Source: an uncultured Aquimarina sp.
Lineage (GTDB): Bacteria > Bacteroidota > Bacteroidia > Flavobacteriales > Flavobacteriaceae
Reading direction: 5' to 3'
Assembly (NCBI GenBank): GCA_938011245.1
Contig: CALLUJ010000057.1
Span: forward strand, 1-36,216
Length of the DNA stretch: 36,216 nt
The notes below the pieces were generated by a model, which saw nothing but the letters and a program-made list of their open reading frames with translations, was not told the origin of the DNA and searched no databases. This document shows, one piece after another, positions 1 to 7,344 of this stretch. A program made the translations under genes and the position numbers. The first letter of the stretch is position 1, and the number at the start of each line of letters is the position of its first letter.

Positions 1-1
1 C

Positions 2-52
2 AAAAGAATAAAAGCTTATTCAAGAGGTAAATTTATTACAAGAAAACCCTGA
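2..52 (+). CDS. Possible 3' end of a gene entering from the left edge
   Basis: An open frame from base 2 to a TGA at 50-52 ends 7 bases before a strong hairpin terminator, so a plus-strand gene may enter the window here. Only 16 codons are visible. A second frame closes at 28-30, so even the frame is uncertain. No product can be named. Confidence 0.25.
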   Translation, partial: KRIKAYSRGKFITRKP

Positions 53-59
53 AATTAAT

Positions 60-95
60 AAAGGGATTCCACTTATAAAAAGTGAAATCCCTTTT
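60..95 (+). terminator. Hairpin terminator, probably bidirectional
   Basis: The arms 60-74 and 80-94 pair over 15 positions with one C/A mismatch, around a 5-base loop (75-79). The plus side continues with TTTTATT. The hairpin would end the gene entering from the left and could also stop transcripts of the minus-strand hydrolase, whose stop is at 210. Confidence 0.65.
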
Positions 96-209
96 ATTCA
101 AATTTAAATCTCTAAATTTTAACTACTTTTTCAGTAGCCTCCCAAAAGGGTAGCCTTTTCTAGTAAATAAAAATGAACAGTAAGCTTTTAAAGGAAACCG
201 AATAAAAGT

Positions 210-1190
210 TTAGGATTTGTTTTTATCATTCTTTAGATTTTTCATGAATGAACGAATTTTAGGAATGATAATATGAGCATCTTCTTCAAGAGCAAAATGC
301 CCTGTGTCAAGAATATTAAAATCAATATTTTTAACATCTTTTTTAAACGCTTCAGCTCCAGAAGCAGGAAAAAAGGCATCGTTTTTTCCCCATACAATAA
401 GCATTGGGGGTTGGTTGTCTCTTAAATATTGTTGCCATTTAGGGTAAAGTTTTACATTGTTTTGATAATCGTAAAACAAGTCTAAATTTATTTTATGCGC
501 CCCAGGTCGTGACATACGTAGATAATCTAAATTCCATGTGTCGGGATTTATATTTTCAGGATTTCGAGTGCCATGGGTATATTGCCATTTTAAACCTTCC
601 AGAGAGAGTGCGTTGAGTAAAACACTTTCGGTTTCAGAGTTTCGGTTAGCCCAAAAATTACGAACATTAACCCAAGCTTTCCCTAACCCCGCTTCGTAAG
701 CATTTCCATTTTGATTTATAATCCCTCGTATTCTTTCAGGGTGCTTTGTTGCAATTCTAAAACCAATAGGAGCTCCATAATCTTGAATCATTAAGGCGTA
801 AGAATTTAGTTTTAGTTTTTCCAATAAACCGTTTATGGAGTAAGCAATATTATCAAAAGTGTATAAATAGTCGTTGCTATTAGGAAAATCACTTTCCCCA
901 AAGCCAGGATAATCAGGAGCAATTAAATGATATTCGTTAGACAGTTGGGTTAATACTTTCCGATATTGATGTGACGAACTAGGAAATCCATGCAACAATA
1001 CAATTGTGGGATTACTAGGATTTCCCGCTTCTCTATAAAAAATAGTTACTCCATTAATTTTTTGTGTTTTGTAAGAGATAGGAAATAATTGTTCTGCATT
1101 AATTGTAGGTTCTTTAATAATTTCTTCTTTTTTAACGTTTGGAGAACAACTAATAATTAAAAGAATTAAGGCAAATAGTATATTTTTCAT
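210..1190 (-). CDS. Alpha/beta hydrolase, probable lipoprotein (epoxide hydrolase/dehalogenase-like)
   Basis: This 326-residue protein belongs to the alpha/beta hydrolase fold family. The N-terminus is hydrophobic and ends in a lipobox-like LIISC, so Cys15 is probably lipidated; the KKEE that follows could help surface export. The oxyanion motif HGFP is at 67-70. The nucleophile elbow reads IQDYGAP with Asp137 rather than Ser, as in epoxide hydrolases and haloalkane or fluoroacetate dehalogenases. The partners are Asp271 (WGKNDAFFP) and His298 (DTGHFA), so the triad is complete. The substrate cannot be read from the sequence. It lies 521 bases downstream of the AhpD-like gene on the same strand and is probably a separate transcript. 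The ATG at 1188-1190 fits the signal peptide. Confidence 0.85.
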   Translation of the reverse strand: MKNILFALILLIISCSPNVKKEEIIKEPTINAEQLFPISYKTQKINGVTIFYREAGNPSNPTIVLLHGFPSSSHQYRKVLTQLSNEYHLIAPDYPGFGESDFPNSNDYLYTFDNIAYSINGLLEKLKLNSYALMIQDYGAPIGFRIATKHPERIRGIINQNGNAYEAGLGKAWVNVRNFWANRNSETESVLLNALSLEGLKWQYTHGTRNPENINPDTWNLDYLRMSRPGAHKINLDLFYDYQNNVKLYPKWQQYLRDNQPPMLIVWGKNDAFFPASGAEAFKKDVKNIDFNILDTGHFALEEDAHIIIPKIRSFMKNLKNDKNKS

Positions 1191-1319
1191 AATTTAAATT
1201 TTTATTGTAGGACATAATTTAGATTCAATTTTCTAAGTATTATTTTTTCTAATAAATTTAACTACTTGGTAAGTGTTTTAATTTGAACTTTTAACATCGT
1301 TAAATCTTCGATTTTGAAT

Positions 1320-1358
1320 ATTTACACATACTAATTAACCAAATTGGTATGTGTAAAT
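1320..1358. repeat. 39-base imperfect palindrome, possible operator or structured RNA
   Basis: Arms 1320-1336 and 1342-1358 pair over 17 positions, with a single T/G at 1332/1346, around the loop AACCA. The outer 12 bp (ATTTACACATAC and its complement) are perfect. No T-run follows on either strand, so a classic terminator is unlikely. Confidence 0.6.
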
Positions 1359-1573
1359 TCCTTGAAATTTACTTAACTAGCATATGTGTTAGAACTTCGT
1401 TATGAGACCAGAAAAAACAATAAAAACAAGTGCTTTCTCAATTTTAACATAACATCTCTACGGGTAATTTAAGAAGTATGTCTAAGTGTTTGTTTTTGAA
1501 GTAATCTTATGGTATAATAGGTTTTCTAATGTATAATTTAAATTTAATTTATACGAGATATTTATAAAAAGTA

Positions 1574-1677
1574 ACCGCCTTATTCTTAGTTATAAATGCA
1601 TTACTGGTCTATATACCTAACGATGTTTAATCTTAGGATAATAATTCTTTTATCTATAAATAAGAGGCGGTATTTTT
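1574..1677 (+). ncRNA. Possible structured RNA or long-loop terminator
   Basis: ACCGCCTTAT (1574-1583) pairs with ATAA-GA-GGCGGT (1660-1671) with a 2-base bulge, and TTTTTT follows at 1673-1678. Inside, CCTAA (1608-1612) can pair with TTAGG (1632-1636 region). On the plus strand this has the shape of a small multi-stem RNA ending in a terminator. No promoter element was found upstream, so the call is tentative. Confidence 0.25.
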
Positions 1678-1711
1678 TGAGAATACCTAGGTTAAGTTTT
1701 AGGAAAATCCG

Positions 1712-2245
1712 TTATATAGATTGAGCCACAGGAAAATCAATTTCAATATTGGTTAAGTTGTGGAATGTATTAGTAACTGTTATAATACCTACAGCCATTA
1801 CTAAATCTACCATATTTTCTTTTGTATATCCAACATTATAAAATGCTTCTATAGTAGCTTTATCTACTTTTCCTTTCGTAAGAGCTATTTCTTTTGATAT
1901 TAACGATAAGGTATTTAATTTTTTGTCCCAAGTGGCTTTCCCATGTCTTAGTTCTAATATTTGATTTTCGGATAAACCTTTCATTTTACTAATAGCAGTA
2001 TGTGCAGATTGGCAATACCTACATCCATTTACTTGACTAATCGCTAAATCTACAACCTCTTTTTCTATAGGAGATAATGAGGTTTTAATATTTGAAAACT
2101 GTAGATAATCTTTTAAAGCATTATCCGAATACGCCATAGCGGCATAAATGTTAGGAACAAAGCCTAAACTCTTTTCAAGGTTTTCAAAAACAGCTTGATT
2201 TTTAGCACTTACTTCTTCTTTTTTTAGAACTTCGAATGTATTCAT
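1712..2245 (-). CDS. Carboxymuconolactone decarboxylase/AhpD-like protein
   Basis: This 177-residue protein has the AhpD-type signature: Cys75, Cys78 and His82 in GCRYCQSAH form the CxxCxxxH redox site of the carboxymuconolactone decarboxylase family. Members act as peroxidase-linked or alkylhydroperoxide-reducing proteins, but many are uncharacterised. The length is typical of the single-domain form and no signal peptide is present, so it should be cytoplasmic. It lies 20 bases downstream of the SDR gene and should be co-transcribed with it, probably under the neighbouring AraC-type regulator. That pairing suggests a small inducible detoxification or redox operon; the actual substrate is unknown. 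Confidence 0.85.
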   Translation of the reverse strand: MNTFEVLKKEEVSAKNQAVFENLEKSLGFVPNIYAAMAYSDNALKDYLQFSNIKTSLSPIEKEVVDLAISQVNGCRYCQSAHTAISKMKGLSENQILELRHGKATWDKKLNTLSLISKEIALTKGKVDKATIEAFYNVGYTKENMVDLVMAVGIITVTNTFHNLTNIEIDFPVAQSI

Positions 2246-2265
2246 AATATTTGTTTTTAAGATTA

Positions 2266-3021
2266 TTAATTTCTACCAGCCATTACACCTCCGTCGATAT
2301 CCCAAATAGCACCAGTTACCCAAGAACTCTTTTCAGATAATAAAAATTGAATGGTCTTAGCCACATCATTAGATCTTCCTACTCGTCCAATAGGATGAAA
2401 ATCGTTAAATCCTTGTAATGTTTCTTCAACTTTATCCTTTTCTATAAAAGCTTCATAAATTGGAGTTACTACTACAGCCGGTGATACCGCATTAACTCTA
2501 ATATTATATTCAGCTAATTCCATAGCAAGATGTTGTGTTAATGCATGGAGACCGGCTTTTGCCATAGAGTAAGCAGAAGAAGGAGTTGCTTTAATAGCTT
2601 GCTTAGCCCACATAGAACCAATATTAACAATAGACCCGCCTCCATTCTCTATAAGTATTTTAGATGCAGCTTGATTAATAAAGAAGAAGGCACGATTGAA
2701 ATTATGATAGGTATCGTAATCTGCTTCTTCGTGATCTAAAAACGATTTAGGACTAAAGTAACCAGCAGCATTTACAATATATTTTAAATTTGGCGCAATA
2801 TCTTTTATCGATTTTGCAAAAGATTTAACAGCATTAGCATTACTCAGATCTAGATTTATAGCTTTTACAGACCCAAATTTAGATAATTCTTTTTCTGTAT
2901 CTACTAGCTTGGATTCATTTTTACCCACAATAATGGTTTCAATACCTTCTTTTAGTAAAAGTGCAGCAGTATCTTTTCCTATACCAGAAGTTCCACCAAT
3001 AATTAATGCTTGTGTATTCAT
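2266..3021 (-). CDS. SDR-family NAD(P)-dependent oxidoreductase
   Basis: A classical short-chain dehydrogenase of 251 residues. The cofactor motif GGTSGIG is at 9-15, NAAG at 84-87, and the catalytic residues are Ser136 and the YSMAK pair Tyr151/Lys155. The C-terminus ends in the usual WDIDGG substrate-side motif. The substrate is not apparent. It is the first gene of a likely operon with the AhpD-like gene 20 bases downstream. About 30 bases before the start there is a near-consensus -7 element (GATATTTG on the minus strand, 3052-3059) with a paired direct repeat at its -33 position, so control by the AraC-type regulator encoded immediately upstream is likely. Confidence 0.88.
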   Translation of the reverse strand: MNTQALIIGGTSGIGKDTAALLLKEGIETIIVGKNESKLVDTEKELSKFGSVKAINLDLSNANAVKSFAKSIKDIAPNLKYIVNAAGYFSPKSFLDHEEADYDTYHNFNRAFFFINQAASKILIENGGGSIVNIGSMWAKQAIKATPSSAYSMAKAGLHALTQHLAMELAEYNIRVNAVSPAVVVTPIYEAFIEKDKVEETLQGFNDFHPIGRVGRSNDVAKTIQFLLSEKSSWVTGAIWDIDGGVMAGRN

Positions 3022-3051
3022 AATTTTTAATTTTTGTAATTAATAAGATTA

Positions 3052-3109
3052 CAAATATCACTATAGGTTTATGTTAAAAATGGTAATTCACATACCTAGA
3101 ATGGTAATT
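3052..3109 (-). promoter_or_regulatory. SDR operon promoter with AraC-type direct-repeat operator
   Basis: On the minus strand GATATTTG (3059-3052) differs by one base from the Bacteroidetes -7 consensus TAnnTTTG. Nineteen bases upstream, where TTG is expected, there is no TTG; instead a repeat begins. AATGGTAATT occurs at 3079-3088 and again at 3100-3109, a 10-bp direct repeat spaced exactly 21 bp, or two helical turns. Tandem half-sites overlapping the -35/-33 region are the usual arrangement for AraC-family activators. The second copy touches the stop codon of the regulator gene itself. Confidence 0.55.
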
Positions 3110-3972
3110 TAGAGATGTGCTTTTTGAAATTCTCTGGGAGTAAATCCAGTGCCTTTTTTGAAGTATTTGGTAAAATAAGTAGGATCTTCAAAGCCTAAGC
3201 CATAAGCCACTTCTTTAATACAAGCGGAACGATTAGATAACCTACGTTTTGCTTCTAAAATTTTACTATGTCTAATAATATTTGCAGGTGTGTCCAGTAA
3301 GGTTTCTTTAGATACTTCGGTAAGCGTTTTTGTATTAGTACCAAGTGTATTAGCGAAATAGTCTATACTATGGAAGTTTTCTATTTCTTTAAATATTAAT
3401 TTTTTGAATTCTACAGCTAGTTTATGATTAGAATTGGTTTCAATATCTAATTTTCCGTTTAATTTCTGTAACCGTTCTATTTGGAATAAAATATTTTGGA
3501 AGTAGTGATATATTTGCTCTTTATAATTAACCTCTCTATTTAAAATTTCAGATTCAATAAAAGAAGTAAGTAGATTTATTTTTCTAATATCTTGTTCTGC
3601 TAAATTTAAATAACTGCTTCCAATTTCATTAAATAAGGATAATGAAAATCGATCCATTAAATCTTCTTTACCTCTACTAATAAAGTAATCGTTAAAATGA
3701 AATAGATAACCTTCATTTGGGGAATCGTTACAAAAATAATGTATTTGATTTCGGTTTATAAAAAAAATGGTATCAGCCTCATGATCTATAGTTTCGTAAT
3801 CTATATAATGACGACCAGGTTTTTTAAACCAAATAATTTGATAAAAACTATGTCTATGAGGTGTTGATACATGCTGTTTATTTATTTTGAAATAAGATTT
3901 GGCATCATTTATTTCAAAATGAAGTTTTGAATAATCGTCCTTATGTAAATCGTATCTTTTTAGGGTTTTCAA
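3109..3972 (-). CDS. AraC-family transcriptional regulator
   Basis: This 287-residue protein has an N-terminal cupin-like sensing half (HRHSFYQIIWF near residue 41 is the typical beta-strand/His pattern) and a C-terminal AraC/XylS double helix-turn-helix from about 190 to 287. The second helix-turn-helix carries the signature IKEVAYGLGFEDPTYFTKYFKK. No ATG is available in frame at the N-terminus; a TTG at 3970-3972 is the likely start, giving MKTLKRYD. It lies 87 bases upstream of the SDR operon in the same direction, and a 21-bp-spaced direct repeat in that gap is the probable binding site. A third partial match, AATGGTAtcT, sits at 3973-3982 just upstream of its own start and would allow autoregulation. 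The inducer is unknown. Confidence 0.87.
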   Translation of the reverse strand: MKTLKRYDLHKDDYSKLHFEINDAKSYFKINKQHVSTPHRHSFYQIIWFKKPGRHYIDYETIDHEADTIFFINRNQIHYFCNDSPNEGYLFHFNDYFISRGKEDLMDRFSLSLFNEIGSSYLNLAEQDIRKINLLTSFIESEILNREVNYKEQIYHYFQNILFQIERLQKLNGKLDIETNSNHKLAVEFKKLIFKEIENFHSIDYFANTLGTNTKTLTEVSKETLLDTPANIIRHSKILEAKRRLSNRSACIKEVAYGLGFEDPTYFTKYFKKGTGFTPREFQKAHL

Positions 3973-4600
3973 AATGGTATCTTATAGGATAGTAATATTA
4001 TCTAAATTAAAAATTAACGACAATCTTTTAATGCTAAATAATGCTAATTTAACATTATTTAAAGGATGTTTAGACTACATATTTATAATACGTTTACACA
4101 AAGCTTCTGTATATACTATAATTCTTTTAGTTATTCTATTGTTATGATAATATGAATGTCTGTTTTTATCTTTTGCAAACATTATACTAATTCACTTTTT
4201 GCATATATTTATTTTCAATAGACTTAAGAAATACAGAGTTAAATTAGTGCAACAAAATTATAAGATGAATATCTGTTGGAGCAATTACATTCTGTAATTA
4301 TAGAAAATATTGTAAGGGTCTTCTTTCAAAAAAAGCACTGTTTTTATTAGAGTAACTTTATTTCTTAATTTTATGAGTAAAATCCATTAAATCAAGCAAT
4401 AAGTTATTGTTCCTCTCGTTATCCACTCAATGTAATATTTTTTTAAAAATTATAGTTTAAATACAGTGATAGTCTTTTTTAATAACTGTATTTAAATGGA
4501 TATAATTATTTAGAAAATAAAATTTGATTCTTTAATGCAATCAACAAGAACCAAGAGTATTAATTCAAAACATTATTAACTAAATTAAAATCATACTAAG
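3973..4600. other. Divergent intergenic region upstream of the GH82 operon
   Basis: These 628 bases separate the minus-strand AraC gene from the plus-strand secreted-enzyme operon. No frame longer than a few codons is convincing. The one clear structure is the inverted repeat at 4456-4496. A weak -7-like AAAATTTG lies at 4519-4526. Confidence 0.6.
4456..4496 (+). promoter_or_regulatory. 12-bp inverted repeat upstream of the DUF5060-GH82 operon
   Basis: TTTAAATACAGT (4456-4467) and its exact complement ACTGTATTTAAA (4485-4496) flank a 17-base spacer. The repeat ends 104 bases before the ATG at 4601 and just upstream of the -33 position of a weak -7-like element (AAAATTTG, 4519-4526). It could be a dimeric operator or an RNA hairpin. 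No regulator for it is visible in the window. Confidence 0.5.
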
Positions 4601-7333
4601 ATGAAAAGAATTACCAGGGGCATTATTGTATTGTCTTCAATGATAATGCAAACTCAATTTTATAGCCAAACGTGTAGTCCGCAAGTAGAACAATCTGGAT
4701 ATATTATTGTAGAAGCGGAAAATTATTGTTCTAAAACAGATAAAATACCAACCAATGGTACTCAAAAATTAGTGCATCAATGGACATTAGAAACTTCAAA
4801 TAATGATTTTTCTGGAACAGGATATATGACAAACCTGCCAGATGAACAATGTGAAAAATGTCCAGAGCATAACTCTCCAAAAAATGGTTCGGGTCCAGAA
4901 ATGACTTATGAAATAGAGGTTCTAACAGAAGGTCTATTCAATATATGGCCGAGAGGTTTTTCTAGGGGAGGAGAATCAAATGGTGTTCATATTCAATTTG
5001 ACGATAATTTTGTGTTTAATGGACCAGGAACAAATATGAGTGGCTTTAGACCTCATAGGCAATGGATATGGGAAAACGATAGTAAACCTAAAGCAGCTAA
5101 AGCTCAAATTTTTCTTACTAAAGGTTCCCATATAGTGCATGTGTATGGAAGAGACGATGGTTTTTCTTTAGATAAAATAATATTAGCTAGCGATTTAAAT
5201 TTTGTACCTAAAGGAATTGAAGGATCAAAAAATACGATAACTCCTGTTACGTCAACCACACCTGTTAATACTAATAAAAAAGTTAGCGTTAAAGGAGAAG
5301 CAAAACTATGGCATAAAGTAACCTTAGAAATAGAGGGGCCTAGTACAAAAGAAACCAATAGCGATAATCCGTTTTTAAATTATAAATTAACGGGAATATT
5401 TACTAATGGAACACAACGCTTTGAAGTACCTGGTTATTTTGCAGCCGATGGTAATGCGGGAGAAACGAGCGAGGATGAAGGTAATATATGGAAAATTCAT
5501 TTTTCGCCTAATATTACGGGAAATTGGAATTACGAAATTAGATTTAGAAAGGGTAACAATATTGCTATAAATTCTAATATTAATGCAGGAACAGCAGTTT
5601 CTTTAAATGGAGTAACGGGCTCATTTAATGTAGTATCAACCGATAAGACCGATGGTGATTTTAGAGGAAAAGGAAAATTATCGTACGTTGGAGAACATTA
5701 TCTAAAATTTGAAGGCTCTAACAAATACTTTTTAAAAGGAGGAGTAGATAGTCCAGAAAATTTATTAGCCTACGAAGATTTTGATGGTACTTACGATAGT
5801 CCTTTTACAGACGGCGACGACGTTCCAGGCTTTTTACATGCTTATGGACCTCACGTAAAAGATTGGAAAAACGGAGACCCTACATGGAAAGGGAATAAAG
5901 GAAAAGGATTGATAGGGGCCTTAAATTATTTGGAAAGTGAGCATATAAATTCTATTTACTTTTTAGTACAAAATTATAAAGGAGATGGGGATGATGTTTG
6001 GCCTTGGATTGCACACGATAACCCAAGAGCTTTCGATTGTTCTAAATTAGATCAATGGGAAGTCGTTTTTCAACATGCACAACAATTAGGAATTATGTTG
6101 CACTTTGTGTTTCAGGAATTAGAAACCACAAAAGAAGGAGTGTTTCCTAATAGCCTTAATCTAGAACGCAGTTTGATGTACAGAGAAATTATTGCAAGAT
6201 TTGGGCACCATAATGCGGTAGTTTGGAATATGGGAGAAGAAAGTGAAGATATAGATGCTAAAGCCATTTCGAAATATATTAAAGAAACTGATCCTTACGA
6301 TCATATTGTAGTATTACACACTACACCCAGAGCTAGCACAAAAGAGAAAGCTTATGATCCTTTATTAGGTTTTTCTTATTTCGATGGAATTAGTTTTCAA
6401 CACGGCTTTCATTCATTCTTCGATTCAGATCATGATCCAAAAAGAGATCCAAACCGTGGAGATGAAGTAAAGATATGGAGAGAAAAAAGCGCCAAAGCAG
6501 GAAGAAAATGGATTATAAATAATGATGAACAAGAGAGCTTTAGAACAGGTGTGGTTTCCGATAAGGAAGATCCAGATCATTTTCAGCATAGAGCAGAATA
6601 CCTATGGGGAACTTACATGGGAGGAGGAGCTGGAGTAGAATGGTATTTTGGTTCTGAAAACTTTGTTAGAGGAAGCAATACAGATAAAGCAACATCGAAT
6701 AGAGATAGAACTTTAGAAGATTTTAGAACTAGACAAAATATATACCGACAAACATGGTATGCTAGAAGTTTTTTTGAAACATTTTTGCCTTTTCAGGCTA
6801 TGGAAAACCGTGACGACTTAGTTAATAATAAAAATTGGTGTTTTGCAGATCCAGGAAATGTATATACTGTTTATTTACCTAAGGGAGGTCGAGTTTCTTT
6901 AGATTTAGAAAAGAATAATAAAACATATGTTATAAAATGGCTGAACCCTAGAAATGGAGGAGGGTTAGTAGATGGTACTATTAAACAAATTTCGGGAGAT
7001 GGTAAAAAAGATTTAGGATTACCTCCTTTAGATCGTAATAAAGATTGGGCTATATTAATTCAAGAAGAAGGATTGTCGTTAAATGTTAATAATGTTTTAA
7101 ATACGAATGAAACCTCTATACAATATGCAGTTAATAATAAAATTTTAACATTGGATATACCTTATACAGATGGAACAATGAGACTTTTTGACCTTAATGG
7201 TAAAGAAGTAATGAAAAAAGACAAGTTAAGTAAAATTGAAGCTATCAACCTTAATACAGTTTCCAGTGGTTTATATATTTTAACTGTAGAAAATAAAAAA
7301 GGAAACAAGTTTGTAAGTAAAATAATTCTTTAA
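4601..7333 (+). CDS. Secreted DUF5060 glycoside hydrolase-like protein, T9SS cargo
   Basis: A 910-residue exported protein. Domains in order: signal peptide (1-23); a beta-rich carbohydrate-binding-like module (about 30-200, starting IIVEAENY); a Thr/Pro linker; DUF5060 (about 228-345, with VPGYFAADGNAG); a TIM-barrel-like catalytic region (about 370-735); a domain like the putative collagen-binding PF12904 (about 755-822, KWLNPRNGGG); and a T9SS C-terminal sorting domain (about 840-910). Candidate catalytic acids are in WNMGEE (Glu546/547) and NNDEQ (Glu643), both conserved in the paralog at 26562-30779. The substrate is unknown, but the GH82-like gene 11 bases downstream suggests a red-algal sulfated galactan. 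The family names are from memory. Confidence 0.78.
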   Translation: MKRITRGIIVLSSMIMQTQFYSQTCSPQVEQSGYIIVEAENYCSKTDKIPTNGTQKLVHQWTLETSNNDFSGTGYMTNLPDEQCEKCPEHNSPKNGSGPEMTYEIEVLTEGLFNIWPRGFSRGGESNGVHIQFDDNFVFNGPGTNMSGFRPHRQWIWENDSKPKAAKAQIFLTKGSHIVHVYGRDDGFSLDKIILASDLNFVPKGIEGSKNTITPVTSTTPVNTNKKVSVKGEAKLWHKVTLEIEGPSTKETNSDNPFLNYKLTGIFTNGTQRFEVPGYFAADGNAGETSEDEGNIWKIHFSPNITGNWNYEIRFRKGNNIAINSNINAGTAVSLNGVTGSFNVVSTDKTDGDFRGKGKLSYVGEHYLKFEGSNKYFLKGGVDSPENLLAYEDFDGTYDSPFTDGDDVPGFLHAYGPHVKDWKNGDPTWKGNKGKGLIGALNYLESEHINSIYFLVQNYKGDGDDVWPWIAHDNPRAFDCSKLDQWEVVFQHAQQLGIMLHFVFQELETTKEGVFPNSLNLERSLMYREIIARFGHHNAVVWNMGEESEDIDAKAISKYIKETDPYDHIVVLHTTPRASTKEKAYDPLLGFSYFDGISFQHGFHSFFDSDHDPKRDPNRGDEVKIWREKSAKAGRKWIINNDEQESFRTGVVSDKEDPDHFQHRAEYLWGTYMGGGAGVEWYFGSENFVRGSNTDKATSNRDRTLEDFRTRQNIYRQTWYARSFFETFLPFQAMENRDDLVNNKNWCFADPGNVYTVYLPKGGRVSLDLEKNNKTYVIKWLNPRNGGGLVDGTIKQISGDGKKDLGLPPLDRNKDWAILIQEEGLSLNVNNVLNTNETSIQYAVNNKILTLDIPYTDGTMRLFDLNGKEVMKKDKLSKIEAINLNTVSSGLYILTVENKKGNKFVSKIIL

Positions 7334-7344
7334 TTAAGGCAAAT

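Larger units (their letters stand above)
1191..1711. other. Gene-free stretch with two inverted repeats
   Basis: I see no convincing coding frame in these 521 bases. They hold a 39-base near-perfect palindrome (1320-1358) and a looser pair of arms followed by six T (1574-1677), both listed separately. No match to the TAnnTTTG promoter element was found upstream of the hydrolase start at 1190. Confidence 0.6.
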
